Below, piece by piece: positions 27,129 through 35,819 of a stretch of 64,000 bases of DNA (position 1 is the stretch's first letter; each line of letters begins with the position of its first letter). The notes below the pieces were generated by a model. The model was not told the DNA's origin. It ran no database searches and saw only the letters and a program-made list of their open reading frames with translations. Source of the DNA: Shimia sp039969785 (GTDB lineage Bacteria; Pseudomonadota; Alphaproteobacteria; Rhodobacterales; Rhodobacteraceae); assembly GCF_039969785.1 (NCBI RefSeq), contig NZ_JBDVNC010000036.1, positions 1 through 64,000 of the forward strand. Direction: 5' to 3'. A program made the position numbers and the translations under genes.

Positions 27129-27794
27129 ATGGACATCCGTGCGCTGCTATTTGACCTTGATGGGACTGTGATCAACAGCGATCCGATCCATATCAAGGTT
27201 TTTGCCGATCTACTGGCACCGCACGGGCATATCGTGGACGAGGCGTTTTATGCGAAAAACATCCTCGGTCGGACCAACGCCAATATATTTGGCGACCTCG
27301 CGCCGGATGCCCCTGACCCGGCGGCGCTCGCTGATATCAAAGAAGCCGAGTTTCGCCGCCGCCTGCCGCGTCCTTATCCGTCCATGCCGGGTCTTGGCGA
27401 TGTCATGACTCTGGCCCGCCGCAAGGGTTGGAAAACCGCCGCCGTCACCAACGCACCCCGCGCGAATGCCAAAGCTATGCTTGATGCGATCGAAATGCAC
27501 GATCTCTTCGACACGCTTATCATCGGCGAGGAATGCGTTCGCGGCAAACCACACCCTGATCCCTACCTCGAGGCGATGTCTCGCCTCGGAGCGGCTCCTG
27601 AGCACTGCATCGCGTTTGAGGACAGCCCCCCGGGCATCGCATCCGCTGTGGCATCAGGCGCCTTTGTTATTGGTATCCGCTCTTCGCTGGACGAAATGCC
27701 CCTGCGCAAGGCGGGTGCCCACGAAACTGCAAAAGACTTTAACGATCCTGGCCTGGCCCGGATCCTCAAGAAAGAAACTGGAGTGCACGCATGA
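27129..27794 (+). CDS. HAD-superfamily phosphatase (subfamily IA)
   Basis: 221 residues. The DxD motif ALLFDLDGTVINSDPIH provides Asp9 (nucleophile) and Asp11; AAVTNAPRANAKAML is motif II, GKPHPDPY motif III and IAFEDSPPGIASAVASG motif IV. The cap insertion is the helical type of beta-phosphoglucomutase-like phosphatases. It overlaps the next gene (ATGA) and starts four bases after metF, so it belongs to the one-carbon operon; its substrate there is not obvious. Confidence 0.9.
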   Translation: MDIRALLFDLDGTVINSDPIHIKVFADLLAPHGHIVDEAFYAKNILGRTNANIFGDLAPDAPDPAALADIKEAEFRRRLPRPYPSMPGLGDVMTLARRKGWKTAAVTNAPRANAKAMLDAIEMHDLFDTLIIGEECVRGKPHPDPYLEAMSRLGAAPEHCIAFEDSPPGIASAVASGAFVIGIRSSLDEMPLRKAGAHETAKDFNDPGLARILKKETGVHA

Positions 27795-28849
27795 CCCGCA
27801 CCATCGTTGAATCAAAGACAAAAACCGCCGTCATCGGGTTTGACGAACCATTCTGCGTCATCGGCGAACGGATCAATCCCACCGGGCGCAAGATTTTGGC
27901 CGCCCAACTGGAAGCAGGCGATTTTTCGACCGTCGAAAGAGACGCCGTCGCGCAGGTCGCCGCCGGTGCCACCGTGCTCGATATCAATGCGGGCGTGGTT
28001 TATAACTCTAACCCTAACCCCAACGAAACCGAGCCACCGTTGATGAGCAAGATCGTCGATCTTGTTCAAGGCCTTGTGGACGTGCCTTTGTGCATCGACA
28101 GCTCCGTGCCCGGCGCGCTCGAGGCGGGTCTGAAGATTGCCGAAGGTCGCCCGCTTCTCAACTCTGTCACCGGAGAAGAAGAACGCCTTGAGCAGATCCT
28201 GCCACTGGTCAAGAAATACAACGTGCCGGTTGTGGCCATTTCCAACGACGACACCGGCATTTCCGAAGACCCTGATGTTCGGTTCGAAGTTGCCAAAAAG
28301 ATCGTTCAGCGCGCCGCCGATTTCGGCATTCCTGCGCATGACATCGTGGTTGACCCGCTGGTGATGCCCGTGGGCGCCATGGGCACTGCCGGTTTGCAGG
28401 TATTTGCGCTTGTGCGCCGCCTTCGCGAAGAGCTGGGCGTGAACACCACATGCGGAGCGTCCAACATCTCGTTTGGCCTGCCAAACCGCCACGGCATCAA
28501 CAACGCCTTCCTGCCAATGGCAATGGGCGCAGGCATGACGTCGGCCATCATGAACCCGATTGCCCTGCCCGTGGGTCCAAAAAAGCTGGCCGAGAAAAAG
28601 GCCGAAGTTGCCGCCGCTGGCATCATCCTGCCCGAAGACATGGATGACGAAGCGTTTTGCCTGATGTTTGGCATTGGCTCGACCCAACCGCGTGCTGGCA
28701 GTGAAATGGAAGCCATCCGCGCAGCCAATTTTCTGACCGACAATGATCCGCATGGCGGCGCATGGATCCGGTTTAACAAACCACCCGCCAAACCCGGAGA
28801 AGAAGGTGGCCGAGGAGGCCGTGGAGGCCGCCGCCGTCGCCGGGCCTAG
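27791..28849 (+). CDS. methyltetrahydrofolate:corrinoid methyltransferase, with an Arg/Gly-rich tail
   Basis: 352 residues of the pterin-binding fold: FCVIGERINPTGRKI, GATVLDINAGVV, PLCIDSSVPGALEAGL, LLNSVTGEEE, VVAISNDDTGI, DIVVDPLVMPVGA and GASNISFGLPNR are the usual motifs of MtrH/AcsE/MetH-type methyltetrahydrofolate methyltransferases. It moves methyl groups between a corrinoid protein and tetrahydrofolate; no corrinoid protein is encoded in the window. The last 15 residues (GGRGGRGGRRRRRA) are an RGG-like basic tail unusual for the family, possibly binding RNA or an acidic partner. A strong terminator follows. Confidence 0.92.
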   Translation: MTRTIVESKTKTAVIGFDEPFCVIGERINPTGRKILAAQLEAGDFSTVERDAVAQVAAGATVLDINAGVVYNSNPNPNETEPPLMSKIVDLVQGLVDVPLCIDSSVPGALEAGLKIAEGRPLLNSVTGEEERLEQILPLVKKYNVPVVAISNDDTGISEDPDVRFEVAKKIVQRAADFGIPAHDIVVDPLVMPVGAMGTAGLQVFALVRRLREELGVNTTCGASNISFGLPNRHGINNAFLPMAMGAGMTSAIMNPIALPVGPKKLAEKKAEVAAAGIILPEDMDDEAFCLMFGIGSTQPRAGSEMEAIRAANFLTDNDPHGGAWIRFNKPPAKPGEEGGRGGRGGRRRRRA

Positions 28850-28879
28850 TAGAGCGCCCCGCTCATCAAGAAACAAAGC

Positions 28880-28910
28880 CAGAAACGCAACCGGGCGTTT
28901 CTGCCTTTTT
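28880..28910 (+). terminator. rho-independent terminator of the one-carbon operon
   Basis: CAGAAACGC (28880-28888) pairs perfectly with GCGTTTCTG (28895-28903) over a six-base loop and is followed by CCTTTTT. It lies 30 bp behind the corrinoid methyltransferase stop and closes the four-gene unit. Confidence 0.85.
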
Positions 28911-28999
28911 CATTCTTATAAACTCTTTGATAACACCGTTGATCCCGTTCGCAGCTTAGGACACACTTGGCCAATCCGGGCTAATGGAAATTGCGCAAG

Positions 29000-29623
29000 A
29001 TGGTCGAAATCACTGAAATTGCAGGAAACCTCGCCAATCAAATTCTTGCCGCACCAACGTCAGGGCGTCGCACGCTGATCGCATTGGCCGGCCCGCCAGC
29101 CAGCGGAAAATCGACACTGGCTGCCGCGCTGGCCACAGTTCTGACAGACCGTGATCGCGTCGCACAAGTAGTGCCAATGGACGGCTTTCACCTCGACAAT
29201 CGCCTGCTAGAAGAACGGGATTTATTGAATCGCAAAGGCGCGCCCCAAACGTTTGATGCATTCGGATTTCTTCACCTTATCAGCCGGATGAAAGACGAAC
29301 CTTCTGTAATTTACCCCGAGTTTGACCGCGAACGTGATATTGCGATTGCAGGGGCGGCCGAGCTTTTGGAAACATGTGACACAGTGATTGTCGAGGGCAA
29401 TTACCTATTGTACGACGCGCCCGTGTGGCGGGATCTGAATGCACTTTGGGATATTCGCATCCGCCTGAATGTACCCGAAGAAATCCTAACAGGCCGCTTG
29501 ATTGCACGATGGAAAGCCCTTGGTCTTTCAAAAGAAACAGCTCTCCAAAAAGCGGAAGGCAACGATTTGCCCAACGCCAGATTGGTCAATGCGGCGTCAC
29601 TGTCCGCAGACATCACCATTTAA
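29000..29623 (+). CDS. P-loop kinase of the phosphoribulokinase/uridine kinase family
   Basis: 207 residues from the ATG at 29000; a TTG three codons earlier is possible. Walker A LIALAGPPASGKSTLAAAL, then VVPMDGFHLDNRLLEERDL (substrate loop), APQTFDAFGF, and TVIVEGNYLLYD (Walker B-like strand) are typical of the PRK/URK group that includes YggC- and FrcK-like proteins. The phosphate acceptor is probably a nucleoside, a sugar or a pantothenate-like alcohol; it cannot be named. It stands alone between a terminator and a convergent ligase gene. Confidence 0.85.
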   Translation: MVEITEIAGNLANQILAAPTSGRRTLIALAGPPASGKSTLAAALATVLTDRDRVAQVVPMDGFHLDNRLLEERDLLNRKGAPQTFDAFGFLHLISRMKDEPSVIYPEFDRERDIAIAGAAELLETCDTVIVEGNYLLYDAPVWRDLNALWDIRIRLNVPEEILTGRLIARWKALGLSKETALQKAEGNDLPNARLVNAASLSADITI

Positions 29624-29630
29624 CGCGCGA

Positions 29631-31238
29631 TTACAGCGCCCCACGTTTCTTGCGTGACCTGAAATCAAACGCAGCGGCCGTAGGATCTTCGTCCACATCA
29701 AACAGCGCGTGTTTCTGAATTTTCTGTGTTCCCGTTACAGGAACTTCCGGTACAAACCGCACCCATCCGGGCGCTTTGTAATAGGCCAAACGCTTGAAAC
29801 ACCACGAAAATAGCGCTTCTGCCAACTCTGGCGAAGTGGTTGCGGTTGCTTGAACACACGCCATCACCTCTTCATCGCGCATTTTGTCCGGCACCGCGAT
29901 CACAGCCACCCGTTCAACATCGGCGTGTTCCTGCAGACAGGCCTCGATCTCTGCGGCGGCAATATTCTCACCTGAGCGGCGAATGATATTCTTTTTGCGA
30001 TCTACAAACGTGATCAGGTCAGTGTCATCCATGACCACGGTGTCGCCAGTGTGAAACCACCCCCCACGCCATGCGTCTTCTGTGGCATCGGGCAGGTTGA
30101 GATACCCGGAAAACGCGCCCTTTCGCGGTGTGTTGGCGTCATACCGAATTACCATTTCTCCGGGCGTGCCGCGCGCCACCTCGGTATCCATTTCGTCAAC
30201 CACCCGCACATCAAGCCCAGCCTGTGGACGTCCCATGGCGCGCGTATGCACAGACCGTGGCGCATGGCAATCCGCCAATATCCGGCACATTTCAGTCATG
30301 CCCCATACCTCAATCAACGGAAAGCCAAACCTGTCCTCAAACGCCTGATGTATCGTCGGTTCTACACCCGCCCCAACCGCAAATTCAATTTTATGTTTTG
30401 TTTCATATGGTTCAATGTCTCGGTTCATCAATGCCGGAATGATGACCCCCAGATAATGCGCGGCCGTGGCCTCTGTCTCAACCAATTCGCGCCACCACGC
30501 GCTGGCACGAAATCGTTCCGGGATTATCTGGGTGCAGCCCTGGTCGATCACACACATCAACAACAGAACCGCAGCGTTCACATGAAACGCGGGCAATGGG
30601 CAGTAAACCCTTGTTTCACCGGTCTTAAACCGAATGTCTCCACCACAGGATGCATACCACTTGCCCATTTGAACTTCGTAATCGTGGCTCAGAATGCACC
30701 CCTTGGGACGCCCGGTCGTGCCCGACGTATAAATTAAACTAGCCTCGGTTTCGCCGGAAACCGGGTCGGTTCGCGGTGACATCGCACGCGCTTTGGGTAA
30801 ATCCGGCAAGTCAGAGTGCATTTCGATCAGATCAATCGAGCCTTCACTCTCCTTTAATCCAGCCCGCATTAAGCCAGCCAATTCAGGCGCAGAAATCGCC
30901 AACACCGCCTGACTGTCCTGCAACAAATACGCTATTTCGGTGGGGCGATAGTCCGGGTTCACCGGCACCCAGCTGATCCCGCATTCTGCAAGCGCCAATT
31001 TCAGCAACAGCATCTCTGGTCGATTGCCAAGCAAGACAGCAATACGATGGCCATGCCCATACCCCGCCTCACGAAATGCATGCGCCCAAGCACCAACAAT
31101 TTCAGTCGCTTGTGCGAATGAGATAACGTAGCCGTCCGGATGGTAACTCCGGTTTTCGTCCTGTGGCACAACCAAAAACTCGGTGTCTCCAGCCCGTGCA
31201 GCGCTTTGTGCAAAAAACGTTCCGATAAAATTGCTCAT
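29631..31238 (-). CDS. AMP-forming acyl-CoA synthetase (class I adenylate-forming)
   Basis: 535 residues. P-loop-like motif ASLIYTSGTTGRPKGCILSH, motif EVWGMTEMC, GWFHTGDTVVMDD and the hinge IRRSGENIAAAEIE are the standard adenylation signatures, and the C-terminal VPVTGTQKIQKHAL holds the catalytic Lys. It activates a carboxylic acid to its CoA thioester. Overall sequence is in the range of carnitine/crotonobetaine-type ligases, but the acid cannot be read from motifs. GGAAGGA precedes the ATG. No partner genes adjoin. Confidence 0.9.
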   Translation of the reverse strand: MSNFIGTFFAQSAARAGDTEFLVVPQDENRSYHPDGYVISFAQATEIVGAWAHAFREAGYGHGHRIAVLLGNRPEMLLLKLALAECGISWVPVNPDYRPTEIAYLLQDSQAVLAISAPELAGLMRAGLKESEGSIDLIEMHSDLPDLPKARAMSPRTDPVSGETEASLIYTSGTTGRPKGCILSHDYEVQMGKWYASCGGDIRFKTGETRVYCPLPAFHVNAAVLLLMCVIDQGCTQIIPERFRASAWWRELVETEATAAHYLGVIIPALMNRDIEPYETKHKIEFAVGAGVEPTIHQAFEDRFGFPLIEVWGMTEMCRILADCHAPRSVHTRAMGRPQAGLDVRVVDEMDTEVARGTPGEMVIRYDANTPRKGAFSGYLNLPDATEDAWRGGWFHTGDTVVMDDTDLITFVDRKKNIIRRSGENIAAAEIEACLQEHADVERVAVIAVPDKMRDEEVMACVQATATTSPELAEALFSWCFKRLAYYKAPGWVRFVPEVPVTGTQKIQKHALFDVDEDPTAAAFDFRSRKKRGAL

Positions 31239-31351
31239 GTCAAAATCCTTCCCGACTGACGATATCCTAGCGAACGTTGACGCATACGCAATCGCGCGCT
31301 CTTTTCAGTGTTCGTGCTATGGGCTAGCGTGGACCAAACAGGAGCCCATCT

Positions 31352-32761
31352 GTGACGTCCTTCTTTGTACTCTTCCTGATCGCAACCGAAGCCCTTGCCA
31401 TCTATCTCGCGCTTCGGGCTGTTGCATGGTCACGCACGCCTCAGGGTGCCGTCGCGTGGGTCGTTTTCCTGCTGTCTGCGCCGTATATCGCCATTATCAG
31501 TTACCTGTTTCTGGGCCATTCCCGGATCAAAGGCTATGTCGTAGCCCGGCGCGAATATCAGGAAATTCTGACCGGTGTAGAAACTGCGAGAAAGGCATTT
31601 CCTCCCAAGGAAGACGTGGAAAATCGCGGTTTTATCGCGTTTGAAAAAATTGCATCCAGCCCAATCCTGTCCGGCAACTCCATGGATCTTTTGATCGACG
31701 GTGAAGAAACATTTGATGCGATTTTTGAGGCCATTGATGCAGCCCGGTCATATGTCCTGATCCAATCCTACATTGTGCGGGACGACCAGATTGGCCGCGC
31801 GCTGAAAACGCACCTCATCGCAGCCGTAAATCGCGGTGTAAGCGTCTGTTTTCTGTACGATTCAGTTGGATGTTCGCGCCTGCCAAACAGCTATGTCCAA
31901 GACCTGCGCGATCTGGGCATTCGCATCTATGATACCAACGCCCTGCGCGGGCCGACCAAGCGGTTCCAGCTGAACTTTCGCAATCACCGCAAAACTGTTG
32001 TTGTGGATGGAAAAACCGGCTTCACCGGTGGTCTGAATATTGGTGACGAATATCTGGGGCGCGATGCGAACGTCGGGCCTTGGCGTGATACCCATTGCCG
32101 CCTGCACGGGCCGGTTGTTTTGCAACTACAACTCGCATTTTGCGAAGACTGGCATTGGGCCACACAAGAATATCTTTACAACAAGATCGACTGGCCCTCC
32201 GCTCCCGCCGAAGACAACCATGATGCGCTGCTGCTCAGCACCGGGCCAGCCGACGAGATGGAAACCGGCAACCTCTTTTTTAACGCCTGTATTGCGGCGG
32301 CGCGCGATCGCGTCTGGATTGCGTCGCCCTATTTCGTTCCAGATCCAGACATTACAACCGCGCTCAAACTGGCCGCACTCAAAGGGTTGGATGTGCGTAT
32401 TTTGGTGCCTGCCAACAAGGATCACTGGCTCACGTGGCTTGCGGCCTTTGCCTATTTTGATGAACTGCGCGACGCAGGCGTTCAGTTCTGGCTCTATGAC
32501 ACTGGCTTTATGCACCAAAAAGTAGTGCTGATAGACGATTCCATTGCCGCCGTGGGCACATTAAACCTCGACAGCCGCTCGTGCCGACTGAATTTCGAGG
32601 AGACGGCAATGTTCTTTGAGCCTTCCGTGGCCGAAGATTTTGAGATCATGCTGGAAGACGATTTTGCCCGCGCCACAATGTTGCGAAAGAAGATCACCGA
32701 ACAACCTTACTGGATACGGTTCACCGCACCTCTTGCCCGTCTTTTCGCTCCGCTTCTGTAG
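31352..32761 (+). CDS. cls: cardiolipin synthase (phospholipase D family)
   Basis: 469 residues from a GTG with AGGAG upstream. Two N-terminal transmembrane helices (about 3-24 and 35-56) precede two HKD motifs: NHRKTVVVDGKTGFTGG and MHQKVVLIDDSIAAVGTLN, both fitting H-x-K-x4-D. FLFLGHSR-like sequence after helix 2 (YLFLGHSRIKG) also fits bacterial ClsA. It joins two phosphatidylglycerols to cardiolipin at the inner membrane. Its end overlaps the convergent YihY gene by about 40 bp. Confidence 0.93.
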   Translation: MTSFFVLFLIATEALAIYLALRAVAWSRTPQGAVAWVVFLLSAPYIAIISYLFLGHSRIKGYVVARREYQEILTGVETARKAFPPKEDVENRGFIAFEKIASSPILSGNSMDLLIDGEETFDAIFEAIDAARSYVLIQSYIVRDDQIGRALKTHLIAAVNRGVSVCFLYDSVGCSRLPNSYVQDLRDLGIRIYDTNALRGPTKRFQLNFRNHRKTVVVDGKTGFTGGLNIGDEYLGRDANVGPWRDTHCRLHGPVVLQLQLAFCEDWHWATQEYLYNKIDWPSAPAEDNHDALLLSTGPADEMETGNLFFNACIAAARDRVWIASPYFVPDPDITTALKLAALKGLDVRILVPANKDHWLTWLAAFAYFDELRDAGVQFWLYDTGFMHQKVVLIDDSIAAVGTLNLDSRSCRLNFEETAMFFEPSVAEDFEIMLEDDFARATMLRKKITEQPYWIRFTAPLARLFAPLL

Positions 32762-33581
32762 CTTTGCGTTGGATATCGAACAGACGCCCGTTGTATTCAG
32801 CCCCGAACACGAAAATTGCCGCCATCATATAAAGATAGACCAAAGCTGACATAATCCCGGCCAACCCCGCATATGTTGCCGAGTACGTCGAAAAAGATCC
32901 GATGTAAAAGGCAAATCCACGCGACGCCAAATCCCAGAAAATCACTGTCAGTATGATCCCCGGTGCCAGTGAGCGATCTGAATGGCGCACCCCCGGCAAC
33001 CATCGGTGACAAGCATAAACCGCAAACAGCAAAATGATCGCCGTCACGGCTGTCCGAAACTGGTCATTGCTCAAAATTGAGTTTTCCAGCCAAGGCACCC
33101 ATTCGCCGAAGAAATGCAGCACCAGGGGCACAAACACCGCCAACATCCCGGCAGCAATGATCAACATCGTTCCGGCAAGTACAAAACTGATCGACAACAA
33201 CCGCGTCTTCCAAAACGGGCGCTGATCATCATCGCGATAGGCGCTGGTGATCACCAGCCGAATGGCATCCACCCCGTTGGATGCGAACACAATCGACAAT
33301 ATCGCGCCCAGCGTCACAGTGCCGCCGCCATATTGTAGAACCGCGCGTAATTCCTGTTCGATCGGGCTGGATATCGTTTCAGGCCAGGATCCCAGAACAA
33401 AGTTAATCAGGTCATCGACATCAGTCTCTGCGCTCAGCATTCCGGCCAGCGACAATGCAAAAATGCAAAACGGAAACACCGCCAACATTATCGAAAGCGA
33501 CATGTGACTGGCCCGCACAAATCCACCCTTGTCGCCAAAGCGTTTCAACGCCTCCCAGAATGTCACCCAATATAGTTTCAT
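32721..33581 (-). CDS. YihY/virulence factor BrkB family membrane protein
   Basis: 286 residues from the ATG at 33581; an ATG nine codons upstream is in frame. Six transmembrane helices are readable, with the family motifs RASHMSLSIMLAVFPF near the N-terminus, YGGGTVTLGAILSIVFASNG, LPGVRHSDRSLAPGI and FSTYSATYAGLAGIMSALVYLY (in two pieces) near the C-terminus. Function of the family is poorly defined; it is not a ribonuclease as once annotated. The 3' end overlaps cls. Confidence 0.9.
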   Translation of the reverse strand: MKLYWVTFWEALKRFGDKGGFVRASHMSLSIMLAVFPFCIFALSLAGMLSAETDVDDLINFVLGSWPETISSPIEQELRAVLQYGGGTVTLGAILSIVFASNGVDAIRLVITSAYRDDDQRPFWKTRLLSISFVLAGTMLIIAAGMLAVFVPLVLHFFGEWVPWLENSILSNDQFRTAVTAIILLFAVYACHRWLPGVRHSDRSLAPGIILTVIFWDLASRGFAFYIGSFSTYSATYAGLAGIMSALVYLYMMAAIFVFGAEYNGRLFDIQRKATEAERKDGQEVR

Positions 33582-33905
33582 AATCGCCCCAACCCGTGTG
33601 TCCCGCATATAGGCCCCAGCCGCTCGCGCCGGTCAAGCCGCGACCGCAATTCGACACCAGATCGAATTCGGCATGTGGAGCAAAAAACGGATCGTATTTT
33701 CCAAAGATATGGCCGCGCCCCATGCCCATTTCTTGTTGAACAGCAACAACAGGAACACTCTTCGCACCGACGAATTTAAACTAACTACATGAAAAAAATC
33801 ACTTTTCTTCTCGCCAGATCGACCACTCACGGCGTCAATGTCTTCACCTGTTCGAATTTCTTTGGTCAGTGCAATTGAATCTCATTCTGTGTCGAGCAGT
33901 TGCCC

Positions 33906-33950
33906 CTGCCCCAAATCGATAATGTCAGGCGACGTTGCGATTTGGGGCAG
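33906..33950. repeat. perfect 13-bp inverted repeat upstream of an unknown gene
   Basis: CTGCCCCAAATCG (33906-33918) and CGATTTGGGGCAG (33938-33950) are exact reverse complements separated by 19 bp. No T-run follows on either strand, so it does not look like a terminator. It lies 84 bp ahead of the ATG taken as the start of the following gene, and could be a bipartite operator or an RNA stem-loop in a leader. Apart from this, the gap 33609-34033 contains nothing recognisable. Confidence 0.8.
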
Positions 33951-34033
33951 CGGAACAGGTGTTCGTGCAGACGTCACGAAAACCAGTTGCGGTCGTTTTG
34001 GATCGTCAAAGCTATGAAACGGAAACCTCAGGG

Positions 34034-34780
34034 ATGCCCCCAATACCACCATTGGATTATTTGAACAGCGAACTCGCAGGCAGCGCCCGAACCTGCCGCC
34101 TTGTGCGCCTTGGCAAACAGTCACGCATGGCCCAGGCACCTGTGATCGTGATCTCCGATCTTGCTCAGTCACCCGGCGCACGGCGACTAATCGCGCCTAT
34201 GCATCTCGCCCCTTTGATGTCAGACATCCAGCGTGATCTCTATGTTATTCAGTGGGCCCGCGAATGGCAGGCCGGCGGCGGAGAGCGTTTCAACCCCATA
34301 TTGCGTGATCTTGATCTTCTGATCGGCTCGGCCACACCGGATGCAGGTAAAATCCATCTGGTCAGCCTTGGTTCGGGTGCCATTCCTGCGTTCAAATGGC
34401 TCACGTATTGCGCCCGTGAAAACAAAAGCACGACACAGGTCGCGAGTTTCACTCTGTTAGCGCCATCCTTGTCTGTTCATGAGCGCACGCCACGCACTTC
34501 TTTGACACAAGCCCCCCGAGATATGTGTGTGATTGGCGAAGAATCCGATGACTTGATTCAATTTCAAGAGCTTTTGTCCACCGCAGTACGGCTGCCACAC
34601 GAGCCATCTTTGTGCCTTGTGCGTGGACCAGAAAGCTATCTCTGGTCAGACACTATTAGCGCCGATCGGGCTCAAGTGTTGCAATCTGCTGTCGAATTTT
34701 CTGGTTCTTGGAAACATGCGTGGCGCGATTGGATCGTCACGTCAGACAAAAGCTTCGCCAATTATGGAAGAACAGGCTGA
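34034..34780 (+). CDS. hypothetical protein, alpha/beta-hydrolase-like
   Basis: 248 residues from the ATG at 34034; the frame is open to a TTG at 33935, but that would run through the inverted repeat. APVIVISDLAQSPGARRLIA, DLYVIQWAREWQAG and KIHLVSLGSGAIPAFKWL follow the strand, loop and nucleophile-elbow order of an alpha/beta hydrolase, with the elbow as S-L-G-S-G rather than canonical G-x-S-x-G. Catalytic residues are therefore uncertain. It ends three bases before the convergent AraC-type regulator gene. Confidence 0.65.
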   Translation: MPPIPPLDYLNSELAGSARTCRLVRLGKQSRMAQAPVIVISDLAQSPGARRLIAPMHLAPLMSDIQRDLYVIQWAREWQAGGGERFNPILRDLDLLIGSATPDAGKIHLVSLGSGAIPAFKWLTYCARENKSTTQVASFTLLAPSLSVHERTPRTSLTQAPRDMCVIGEESDDLIQFQELLSTAVRLPHEPSLCLVRGPESYLWSDTISADRAQVLQSAVEFSGSWKHAWRDWIVTSDKSFANYGRTG

Positions 34781-34782
34781 AT

Positions 34783-35790
34783 TCAGGCCGCCAAACCTTC
34801 GTGCCGCCGCACTTTCAGCGGTGTGCGCCCAAACCAGCGCCGAAATGCCTGATTAAACGCGGTCTGGTCAGAGTACCCAACTGCCAGCGCGACTTCACCC
34901 AACGGCAGGTCGGTTTGCTGAACCAACGCCAGCGACCGTCGGCGCCGCTGTTCATCAAGAATTTCCCTGAAACTGGTGTCTTCCTGCTTTAATTTGCGTT
35001 GCAAAGATCGTGGCTGCATACGCAAAGCGGCTGCGACCTTGTCCTGTGAACAGACGCCAAGCGACAATTGCCGAAAGATTTCCAAGCTTACTGTTTCCGC
35101 AAAGGCAACACCTTTTTCTGCGGTAATCTCTGCCAAATACCGGCGAATGATCGGGTGAAAGGCGACGTCCTGTTTCTTGAGACGCACATCCAACACATCG
35201 CTGCGAAACATGAATGAATAGCTGTTACAGCCATAACGCACAGGACAACCAAGTTCAGCCGACAGATGATCCTTGCCCAATGGTGCTGCAAACATTACCT
35301 CGGCCGACAATATGTCAGGGCGACGCCCGGCAAGTTCCGCCAATACATTCATGCCCATCACCATCGACAATTCGCGCGCTTGCCGGGGTCGGGTTATGCT
35401 CAGCGGAGAATAGGTTACCTCAGCCAACCCATCCTGTGGAATTTCGCGCAACGCTGTGACAACCCCGTTGGTGTGCAGAAACTGATTGCGCAGCATGGCC
35501 TGCGCCGCCCCACGTACGCTAGTCTCCATGCGCGTCACAAGGCTGACGACGCCCAACGTTTCTAGCGAATGCAACCGCGCCAATTGGATTCCGATATCTG
35601 GTATGTTCCAAGCCCGCGCGCAATCCTCCAAAAGCGCGCCCATATCCTCAAAATCAATTTCGGTTTCGTGCGCGCGAAAAATCGATTTATCCAGCCCATA
35701 CCGCGCCAGAATGACGGTCAGGCTTTGTCCTTCACGCTCTGCAATTTTGTCGAGCCCCTCAATAACCGATGCTCGAATATACCCAGCCAA
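34783..35790 (-). CDS. AraC-family transcriptional regulator with arabinose-binding-like N domain
   Basis: 335 residues. The N-terminal region (about 20-210) matches the Arabinose_bd type (IGIQLARLHSLETLGVVSLV), and the C-terminal AraC helix-turn-helix (about 245-330) has SQDKVAAALRMQPRSLQRKL, FREILDEQRRRRSLAL, LPLGEVALAVGYSDQTAFNQ and FRRWFGRTP. Start is a TTG with AGAGG upstream. Regulators of this type often control lipid or alkanol catabolism. The gene it controls is not clear; the convergent unknown gene is the nearest. Confidence 0.9.
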   Translation of the reverse strand: MAGYIRASVIEGLDKIAEREGQSLTVILARYGLDKSIFRAHETEIDFEDMGALLEDCARAWNIPDIGIQLARLHSLETLGVVSLVTRMETSVRGAAQAMLRNQFLHTNGVVTALREIPQDGLAEVTYSPLSITRPRQARELSMVMGMNVLAELAGRRPDILSAEVMFAAPLGKDHLSAELGCPVRYGCNSYSFMFRSDVLDVRLKKQDVAFHPIIRRYLAEITAEKGVAFAETVSLEIFRQLSLGVCSQDKVAAALRMQPRSLQRKLKQEDTSFREILDEQRRRRSLALVQQTDLPLGEVALAVGYSDQTAFNQAFRRWFGRTPLKVRRHEGLAA

Positions 35791-35819
35791 ATATCTCTAC
35801 CTCTAATCGCGTTTAAACA

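Noticed and set aside
27812..28876. 354-codon open frame on the minus strand opposite the corrinoid methyltransferase
   Set aside because: It is the antisense shadow of a gene with clear pterin-binding motifs; the translated sequence has no family signature.
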